DNA of 64,000 nucleotides from the NCBI RefSeq assembly GCF_900104225.1, contig NZ_FNJK01000002.1, positions 186,001-250,000 of the forward strand, given 5' to 3'. A program made the translations under genes and the position numbers. The notes under the pieces were generated by a model that made no database searches, was not told where the DNA came from, and saw only the letters and a program-made list of their open reading frames with translations. Shown in pieces: positions 57,969 to 64,000 of this stretch; the first letter of the stretch is position 1; the number at the start of each line of letters is the position of its first letter. This DNA is from Streptococcus equinus. GTDB lineage: Bacteria; Bacillota; Bacilli; Lactobacillales; Streptococcaceae.

Positions 57969-59525
57969 ATGTTTGGTGGGTTTCTGGAAAGTTATGGTGG
58001 ATTTATTTTAGACGGTGCCCTGATGACGGTCTTTTTATCAGTGGTTTCGATGATTCTAGCCTTGATTTTAGGTGGTCTTGTCACAGCAGCTCGAATGAGT
58101 GACAATCTTTTGATTAGTGGTTTGACAAAACTTTATATTGAAGTGGTTCGTGGTTTGCCAATGCTAGTCATTTTGTCACTCTTCTTTTATGGCTTGCCTG
58201 AGCTAGGGCTTAATATTCCTAAAGGGACTTTATTTGGGGTTGATTTAGATCGTTTGATTGCTGCTTTAACAGGTTTAACGGTGGGTGAGTCGGTATTTGT
58301 TGCTGAGATTTATCGTTCTGGGATTCAAGCTGTTGATTCAGGTCAGTTTGAAGGAGCGCGAAGTATTGGTTTTAATAAATTTCAAGCTTATCGTTATGTG
58401 ATTATTCCACAAGCTTTTAAAAATATTTTGCCAACCTTGGGTAATGAGTTTGCGAATAATATCAAATCAAGTTCGCAAGCGTCTGTTATTGGGGTGGCAG
58501 ATTTGATGTTTACAGCAAGTACTATTCAAGGGATTTCTTATAAACCCTTTCAGGCAGTCATTGCTGTTGGTATCGTATATTTAGTTTTTACTTTTTCAAC
58601 GACGCGCATTGTTGCCCACTGTGAAAAGAAAATGAATCGTAGTTCAGAAGAAAGTTTGAGCTTGGGTGAAAAGATTGCACAGTTCTTACAAAGTATTAAA
58701 TCAAGTTGGAGGAAACTGACTGTGACGACAGCTGTTATTGCAGTTATTATGGGGTTATTTGCTTTGAATCATGGCAGAGCTTCTCAGGCAGCGAGTGGCA
58801 TTAGTAAGATTCAAGAGTCAGGTCAGTTGGTAGTGGCGACAAATATTGGCTATGCACCGTATGAGTTTTACGACTTGAGTTCAGGACATAAAAAAGCAGT
58901 TGGGGTTGACTTAGCTTTTGCCAAACAATTGGCTGACAAGTTGCAGGTGAAATTGGTTGTTAAAAATATGAACTTTGATTCAATCTTAGGAACCATCACA
59001 TCAGGTAATGCTGATATAGCTATTGCAGGGATGACTAAGACAAAGGAACGTGAAAAGTCAGTTGATTTTACTAAAAACTACGTTAAACAAACCAATAAGG
59101 TCATTGTTCGCAAAGAGTTTGCTAGTCAGTATACATCGATAAAATCTTTAGCCCCAACATCAATTGCTGTGCAAAAATCAACAACGCAAGCGGATGTGGT
59201 TAAAGATAGTATCAAGCCAAAACAGATTGTTGCTTTAACAAGTCTGCCAGATGCTTTTCTAAATTTATTACAAGGAAAGGTCGATGCGGTTGTGGCTGAT
59301 GATATGGTGGCAGACCAATACATCGCAAGTAACAGTGACTTAACCTATGCTGATATTGAATTGCCTGGAACAACTGAAACAGCTATGGCTTTGACAAAAG
59401 GCAATCAATCATTGAAAGCTTATGTTGATGACCTTATTGAACAAGATAAAAAAGATGGAACTTTTGACAATTGGATGAAAACTTATAGTAATCTTGCTCA
59501 AAAGAATACCGGAGAAAATGAATAG
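57969..59525 (+). CDS. Fused ABC permease and substrate-binding protein
   Basis: A 518-aa two-part protein. Residues 1 to about 225 are a HisM/GlnP-type permease with the ATPase-contact EAA loop EGARSIGFNKFQAYRYVIIP. A linker and an extra membrane helix (about 243-262, VTTAVIAVIMGLFAL) lead to a solute-binding domain of the amino acid type (about 270-510, VVATNIGYAPYEFYD, GTITSGNADIAIAGMTKTKERE), which would sit outside the cell. Gram-positive glutamine importers such as GlnP have the binding domains first; here the permease comes first, as in osmoprotectant OpuA systems. The substrate is not identified; context suggests a guanidino amino acid. Confidence 0.92.
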   Translation: MFGGFLESYGGFILDGALMTVFLSVVSMILALILGGLVTAARMSDNLLISGLTKLYIEVVRGLPMLVILSLFFYGLPELGLNIPKGTLFGVDLDRLIAALTGLTVGESVFVAEIYRSGIQAVDSGQFEGARSIGFNKFQAYRYVIIPQAFKNILPTLGNEFANNIKSSSQASVIGVADLMFTASTIQGISYKPFQAVIAVGIVYLVFTFSTTRIVAHCEKKMNRSSEESLSLGEKIAQFLQSIKSSWRKLTVTTAVIAVIMGLFALNHGRASQAASGISKIQESGQLVVATNIGYAPYEFYDLSSGHKKAVGVDLAFAKQLADKLQVKLVVKNMNFDSILGTITSGNADIAIAGMTKTKEREKSVDFTKNYVKQTNKVIVRKEFASQYTSIKSLAPTSIAVQKSTTQADVVKDSIKPKQIVALTSLPDAFLNLLQGKVDAVVADDMVADQYIASNSDLTYADIELPGTTETAMALTKGNQSLKAYVDDLIEQDKKDGTFDNWMKTYSNLAQKNTGENE

Positions 59526-59537
59526 GAGAAGAATCTT

Positions 59538-60374
59538 ATGACAGTAGTAGATGGAACTAGTCGTTTACGAAAAGTGTTAATGTGCCGTCCAGATTTTTTG
59601 GTCAATGCTGCGCCGATTAATGTGATTTCAGAGCAGTACACAGAGCCTTTAGACCACGATAAAATGATGCGAGAATATGAAGCGGTGGTTAAGGCATATC
59701 AAGATAATGGTGTTGAAGTGGTTGAAGTGACTTCAAGTAAGAAAATGCCAAATGCTGTTTTTGCAAGAGACTTTGGAGGTGATGTTAAGGAAGGTTACAT
59801 CTTAGGACGCTTTAAAAAAGAAATTCGTTTTGCTGAACGTCAGTATTATGAAGACATCATGTCAGGACTTGGCATTCCAAAGATTGCCGAAGTCACTGAA
59901 GGTTACTTTGAAGGGGGTGATTTTGCTTTTATTGATAACAAAACGTTAGCGATTGGTGTGATTGACCGCACTAATCTCACGGGTGTTGATGAAATTCGTA
60001 AGCAGCTAGAACCATATGGTTATAAGGTTTATGCCGTTAAAGCCAATCCAGATTATTTGCATTTGGATATGTGTTTTAACTTAGTAGCACCTAAACTTGC
60101 TATTGCTTATGAGGCTGGATTACCAGATGATTTTATTACCTTGATTAAGGAAAAAGGTATTAAGGTTATTTCTGGAACGCAAGAAATGATTTTTAAACAT
60201 GGTTATAACGTTGAAGCTTTGGGAGATAATCGTGTGATGAGTTTAAAACAAAATACCTTTATTAACGAAGCACTTCGTAGTGAAGGTATGGAAGTTATTG
60301 AGGTCGATATTACAGAGTTATTGAAAGCAGGCGGTGGCGTGCATTGCATGACTTTCCCACTTGAACGTTATTAA
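59538..60374 (+). CDS. Guanidino-group hydrolase of the arginine deiminase/DDAH superfamily
   Basis: A 278-aa pentein-fold enzyme. Glu125 and Asp128 (YFEGGDFAF), His175 with Asp177 (YLHLDMCFN) and the nucleophile Cys270 (GGGVHCMTFPL) form the expected catalytic set. The length fits dimethylarginine dimethylaminohydrolase (about 255-285 aa) and is far below ArcA arginine deiminase (about 410). HLD and the C-terminal PLER are arginine-deiminase-like. It likely hydrolyses the guanidino carbon of arginine, methylated arginine or a relative to give citrulline or a urea derivative. The exact substrate is inference. It lies 12 bp after the transporter gene, with AGGAG before the ATG. Confidence 0.88.
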   Translation: MTVVDGTSRLRKVLMCRPDFLVNAAPINVISEQYTEPLDHDKMMREYEAVVKAYQDNGVEVVEVTSSKKMPNAVFARDFGGDVKEGYILGRFKKEIRFAERQYYEDIMSGLGIPKIAEVTEGYFEGGDFAFIDNKTLAIGVIDRTNLTGVDEIRKQLEPYGYKVYAVKANPDYLHLDMCFNLVAPKLAIAYEAGLPDDFITLIKEKGIKVISGTQEMIFKHGYNVEALGDNRVMSLKQNTFINEALRSEGMEVIEVDITELLKAGGGVHCMTFPLERY

Positions 60375-60439
60375 TCAATTGCTCAGGAATTATTTGTAGA
60401 TGTGGATTGCCACGTAAAAAACAATTTAGAAAGTTTGTT

Positions 60440-61525
60440 ATGTCAACATTTTTAGCTAAATCATTTGAAACTATTGTCGCTTATGAGCCTGGTGAACAAC
60501 TTGGGGATGATTATCTTAAATTAAACGCCAATGAAAGTTCACAGGAACCTAGTCCTCGTGTTTTAGAGGTTTTGAAGAATGCTCAGACCTTAAATTATTA
60601 TAACGATCCATGTCAACATAAATTACGTCAAAAATTAGCTCAGCTACATTCACTTGACCAAGCAAACATCATTGTTGGAACAGGGGCAGATGATGTTTTG
60701 GATTTAATTTTTAGGACATTTTTTGATCGTGGGGACAAAATTGCTTTTCCAAAAGTGACTTATCCGTTTTACAAAGGATATGCGGATACGTATGGATATG
60801 AAGCATTAGAAGTGCCTTTAACAAAAGATTTACGCGTTGATTTATCAGATTATGAAGATCTTCCACATGCCGTTTTAGTTGTTAATCCGGATGCACCAAC
60901 AGGATTTTTAAAACCTTTATCAGCCATCAAGAAATTGGTTGCTTCGCATCCAGAGCGCCTGGTTATTGTTGATGAGGCTTATATTGATTTTGGTGGTGCT
61001 TCAGAAACAGCTATTAAGTTGGTTGAGGAATTTTCAAATGTTATTGTTGTTCGTACTTTTTCAAAATCGCGTCAATTAGCTGGCGGTCGGATTGGTTACG
61101 CGGTTGCTTGTAAAGAACTCATCAAAGATATGGAAGATTTAAAGATGGCGGTTAATCCATTCAATGTGAGTTTGTTACAAGAAGAAGTGGCGATAGCAAG
61201 TTTAGAAGATGAATTTCATTTTGAAAGACATGTCAAGGAAATTATCGACAATCGTGATTACTTGACATCTGCTCTTCGTATTTTAGGCTTTAAAGTTTTA
61301 AACAGTAAGACGAATTTTGTCTATGCGTCTTCACGTTTGATTTCAGGGGAGGAATTATATGAAAAATTACGTGAACGCCATATCTTGGTTCGTCACTACG
61401 AGACAGAAGAAGTCAAAGACTTTGTTCGTATCACCATTGGTACAAAACAAGAAATGCACCATTTAGTTAGTGAGGTAGATGCTATTTTAAAGGAGAAAGA
61501 TCATGTTAAAAGTGTTAATTTCTGA
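60440..61525 (+). CDS. HisC-like class I/II aminotransferase
   Basis: A 361-aa PLP enzyme. The N-terminal KLNANESSQEPSPRVLEVL, VDEAYIDFGG and the PLP-lysine motif TFSKSRQLAGGRIGY closely follow histidinol-phosphate aminotransferase. No histidine genes are nearby, and the setting between a guanidino hydrolase and a hydroxyacid dehydrogenase suggests use on another amino acid. Start ATG 60440 (MSTFLAKSF) is favoured; the upstream in-frame GTG at 60407 is less family-like. Ribosome site weak. It overlaps the next gene by 23 bp. Confidence 0.9.
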   Translation: MSTFLAKSFETIVAYEPGEQLGDDYLKLNANESSQEPSPRVLEVLKNAQTLNYYNDPCQHKLRQKLAQLHSLDQANIIVGTGADDVLDLIFRTFFDRGDKIAFPKVTYPFYKGYADTYGYEALEVPLTKDLRVDLSDYEDLPHAVLVVNPDAPTGFLKPLSAIKKLVASHPERLVIVDEAYIDFGGASETAIKLVEEFSNVIVVRTFSKSRQLAGGRIGYAVACKELIKDMEDLKMAVNPFNVSLLQEEVAIASLEDEFHFERHVKEIIDNRDYLTSALRILGFKVLNSKTNFVYASSRLISGEELYEKLRERHILVRHYETEEVKDFVRITIGTKQEMHHLVSEVDAILKEKDHVKSVNF

Positions 61526-62468
61526 TTATCCAAATGTTTTGGCGGAGCGTGATTTGAGTATCGAAGTTAACCTTTTAAAGGAACTTTTACCTGCTGATAG
61601 CGAAATTACTGTTTATCCTTATATCAATGAAGATGAGTTTATTGAAAGAATGTCTGGTGTGGACGTGCTTTTGACAGCTTTTCTTCCACTTAAGGAAGAT
61701 ATTTTAGGGAAATTTCCTGACTTAAAGGGGATTGCAGTTAATGCAACAGGGACAAATACCATTGATACTGACTATGCTGAAAAGTTGGGCATTGCTGTTC
61801 GCAATTTAGGAGCTTATTCAACAGAAGATGTTGCCAACCATGCGATTGCTCTCCTGCTTGCTTTAAATCAAAAACTCTTTATACATAGCAAATTCATAGA
61901 AGCAGGATTTTGGAGTTATCAAAAGGCTGGCGAAGTGAAGCGTCTTTCTTCGCAAACCTTGGCTATTTTCGGTCTTGGTCGAATCGGACAGGCAGTTGCT
62001 AAACGTGCAAAAAGTTTTGGAATGTCTGTGATAGCTTATGACCCTTTTATTCCTGATGAAGTGGCAAATGAGCTTGGCGTCAAATTGGTTTCAGTTGAAA
62101 CCATTCAAGCTGAGGCAGATGTCATCAGTTTGCATTTGTTTGCTAATTCGGCTAACGAGCATTTCTTTAATCGGGACTTCTTTAAGAAGTTGAAAAAACC
62201 AGTGATTTTTATCAATGTGGCGCGTGGTAGTCTTGTGGATGAAGCAGCACTGATTGAAGCGTTAGATGAGGGAAAAGTAATCGGTGCGGGATTGGATGTT
62301 TTAGAGAGTGAAAATCCAGACCTTTCAGATAATCCATTTCTTAAACGAGATAATGTTATCTTAACCCCTCATTCTGCCTTTTATAGTCAAGACAGTCTGA
62401 ATACCTTGCAAGTTCAAACGGTTAAAAATGCAGTTGCTATTTTGAAGGAGTATCATCATGAAATTTGA
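61503..62468 (+). CDS. D-2-hydroxyacid dehydrogenase
   Basis: A 321-aa NAD-dependent enzyme. The Rossmann motif FGLGRIGQAVAKRAKSFGM, the NVARGSLVDEAALIEAL segment with catalytic Arg, the Glu region and the catalytic His in LTPHSAFYS are intact. It would reduce a 2-keto acid, perhaps the product of the preceding aminotransferase, to a D-hydroxy acid while regenerating NAD+. AAGGAG precedes the ATG. Both ends overlap neighbours (23 and 11 bp), showing tight coupling. Confidence 0.92.
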   Translation: MLKVLISDYPNVLAERDLSIEVNLLKELLPADSEITVYPYINEDEFIERMSGVDVLLTAFLPLKEDILGKFPDLKGIAVNATGTNTIDTDYAEKLGIAVRNLGAYSTEDVANHAIALLLALNQKLFIHSKFIEAGFWSYQKAGEVKRLSSQTLAIFGLGRIGQAVAKRAKSFGMSVIAYDPFIPDEVANELGVKLVSVETIQAEADVISLHLFANSANEHFFNRDFFKKLKKPVIFINVARGSLVDEAALIEALDEGKVIGAGLDVLESENPDLSDNPFLKRDNVILTPHSAFYSQDSLNTLQVQTVKNAVAILKEYHHEI

Positions 62469-64000
62469 AACCATTGAAGAATTGAGCACGCCAGAACGTA
62501 TAGAATCCATTGCTAAATATTTGGTGTCTATACTTTCAGTTAATGGTACAGAAGGCGAAGTCAATTTGGCTGATGCTATCTATGAATTGGTGCAGTCAGC
62601 GCCATATTTTACAGCTCACCCTGAGTGTGTTTGGCAACAAGTTTTAGAAGATGATTCCTTAAAACGTAAAAATAATTTTGCATTGCTTAAAAAAGCTGGA
62701 ACATCAAAGACAGTAATCCTGCATTCTCATATGGATACTGTTGGGATTGAAGATTATGGTCCTATAAAAGGCATCGCCAATGATTCAGATGCGCTTCAAG
62801 AGTTCTTTAAAAACTATGACGAAGACCCACTTATTCAAGAGCAAGCTAAATCTGGTGACTGGTTGTTTGGTCGCGGAATGCTTGATATGAAATCAGGAGA
62901 TGCAGTCAATATTGCGACACTTTTCTACTATATGGAACATCCAGATGAACTTCCTTGCAATTTACTTTTGATGACCAATTGTGTTGAGGAAAATGACCAT
63001 ACTGGTGCCATCCAGGCCTCAAGTGAACTGTTACGTCTTCGTCAAGCAGGTTATGAGTTTCAAGCAGCGGTTAATACGGATTTTATTTCTCCTTCATATG
63101 ACGGTGATGAGAAGAAATATATCTACACGGGCGCTGCTGGGAAAATGCTGACATGTTTTTATATTAAAGGGAGAGAAACACATGTCGGCAGTTGCTTGAT
63201 GGGGATTGATGCGACTTTAATATCGAGTGCTATTAATCTCAAAATCAATACCAACCTTGATTTAGTTGAAACAATTGACAACGAAGACATTTTACCTAGT
63301 TCTGCCTTGCTTCAACGTGATTGTAAAGACTTCTATAATGTACAAACTAACAAGCGTGCTAATCTTTACTTCAATACTTTTCTTTATGAAAAGAGTGCAG
63401 ATGATGTCTTACAAATTTTACTTGAAGCAAGTAAAAAAGTGGTTCAAGAGTTGTCAATGACCTATCGTAAACGGTTTAAAGCCTATTCTGAAAGAAGTCA
63501 CATTCACAGCAGTATCTCACATGATATCGATGTGACGACATTTGCCCAATATCTTGATGCCTTAGAACAAAAAGGGTATGATACCAAAACTTTGATTAGA
63601 GAGTTTTTCGAAAGCATTGGAGATTATGATAAACGAGAAGTTGGCTTTGATTTAATTGATTACTTGGAAGCTAAGACACAATCAGATGAAGCAAAAGTAA
63701 TTGTCTTTTTAGCACCACCGTTTTGCCCTCATAATTATGTTGATTTAGGTAGTGAAGTTGACCGAGCTCTTGAAGAAGTGATGGCAGAATTTCCTCAAGA
63801 ACATTTCGTGAAACGACGTTTTTTCCCATTCTTAAGTGATTCAAGTTATCTTGCTATGCGAGAAAGCTTAGAAGACATTGACAAGTTGAAGGCTAATTTT
63901 CCTTTGATGGATGCTATTTATCCTTTGCCAGTTGAGACAATCAGGAGTCTCGATATTCCTGCTGTAGATTTAGGGGTCTACGGTATTGGTGCTCATACAT
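62458..64000 (+). CDS. RocB-like M20 family hydrolase (3' end outside window)
   Basis: An open frame of 514 codons starting at ATG 62458 runs off the window. Metal-binding motifs of the M20 peptidase family are visible: LHSHMDTVG, GRGMLDMKSGD and TNCVEENDH with the catalytic Glu pair. The sequence, length and layout match RocB, the 'arginine utilization' protein of Bacillus whose reaction is unknown, rather than the shorter succinyl-diaminopimelate desuccinylase or dipeptidases. AAGGAG lies 9 nt before the start. It overlaps the dehydrogenase gene by 11 bp. Its presence beside a guanidino hydrolase strengthens the link to arginine-type compounds. Confidence 0.88.
   Translation, partial: MKFETIEELSTPERIESIAKYLVSILSVNGTEGEVNLADAIYELVQSAPYFTAHPECVWQQVLEDDSLKRKNNFALLKKAGTSKTVILHSHMDTVGIEDYGPIKGIANDSDALQEFFKNYDEDPLIQEQAKSGDWLFGRGMLDMKSGDAVNIATLFYYMEHPDELPCNLLLMTNCVEENDHTGAIQASSELLRLRQAGYEFQAAVNTDFISPSYDGDEKKYIYTGAAGKMLTCFYIKGRETHVGSCLMGIDATLISSAINLKINTNLDLVETIDNEDILPSSALLQRDCKDFYNVQTNKRANLYFNTFLYEKSADDVLQILLEASKKVVQELSMTYRKRFKAYSERSHIHSSISHDIDVTTFAQYLDALEQKGYDTKTLIREFFESIGDYDKREVGFDLIDYLEAKTQSDEAKVIVFLAPPFCPHNYVDLGSEVDRALEEVMAEFPQEHFVKRRFFPFLSDSSYLAMRESLEDIDKLKANFPLMDAIYPLPVETIRSLDIPAVDLGVYGIGAHT

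Noticed and set aside
59538-60374. Classical arginine deiminase ArcA or agmatine deiminase
   Set aside because: The protein is far too short for ArcA, and no arcB/arcC or agu genes accompany it.
60440-61525. True histidine biosynthesis aminotransferase (HisC)
   Set aside because: No other his gene is in the neighbourhood; the cluster setting favours another substrate. Only the HisC-like fold is claimed.

Overview
The window looks like chromosome of a low-GC streptococcus. The F-ATPase operon starts with the c subunit (atpE, atpB, atpF, atpH, atpA, atpG, atpD, atpC), as is usual in Streptococcus. Other genus markers are murA-epuA-endA, rexB-rexA, hflX-rnz-SDR-recJ, dnaD-nth, a preQ1-II riboswitch before queT, and MtaR/MetR-type MET-boxes. 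A bile salt hydrolase together with an alsS-alsD acetolactate pathway points to a gut or rumen streptococcus, most likely the S. bovis/equinus group; the species is inference. No rRNA, tRNA, CRISPR array, insertion sequence or phage gene was seen.

Layout. 1-5 kb: a membrane protein (YihY), GtrA, queuosine precursor uptake (queT), DNA ligase and a lipid kinase. 5.2-11.6 kb: ATP synthase. 11.7-14.5 kb: a small DUF1146 membrane protein, murA, epuA and the surface nuclease endA. 14.5-18.9 kb: T-box controlled pheS, an acetyltransferase and pheT. 19-25.9 kb: the RexAB recombination helicase-nuclease. 26-28.7 kb: a methionine-synthase-like gene on the minus strand, a cytidine-deaminase-like gene, a PHP phosphoesterase and a hidden 57-aa DUF3042 gene. 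28.8-35.8 kb: miaA, hflX, an unknown protein, rnz, an SDR enzyme and recJ. 35.9-38.3 kb: an anchored DUF4352-like protein and bile salt hydrolase, apparently inserted between recJ and apt. 38.4-43 kb: apt, metA, dnaD, nth, trmK and a Nif3-like protein. 43-46 kb: rmlA, rmlC, a structured RNA, and rmlB for dTDP-rhamnose. 46-49.7 kb: a broken HD-domain gene, mutX, an AI-2E family membrane protein, a TPR protein and a 58-aa membrane protein. 49.7-54 kb: alsS-alsD and an amino acid permease. 54-56 kb: a repeat-rich intergenic stretch and rqcH on the minus strand.

The most unusual part is 56.1-64 kb. A LysR regulator is divergent from a tight run of six genes: an ABC ATPase, a fused permease plus substrate-binding protein with the permease first, a short guanidino-modifying hydrolase (arginine deiminase/DDAH superfamily), a HisC-like aminotransferase, a D-2-hydroxyacid dehydrogenase, and a RocB-like M20 hydrolase that runs off the window. 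Together they read as an import and breakdown route for a modified arginine or related guanidino compound. A 26-bp element occurs twice, once in the divergent promoter region and once inside the LysR gene exactly 262 bp away, which suggests looping autoregulation.

Other regulatory points: three genes have a perfect or near-perfect extended -10 box 6-7 nt before the start codon and so probably make leaderless mRNAs (gtrA-like, ligA, DUF1146). Two tandem MET-boxes lie before metA and one before the methionine-synthase-like gene. An 11-bp-arm palindrome abuts the bile salt hydrolase promoter. Four Rex-like half-sites flank the alsS promoter. A basic mini-ORF precedes rqcH. All readings were made by eye; no database search was run.
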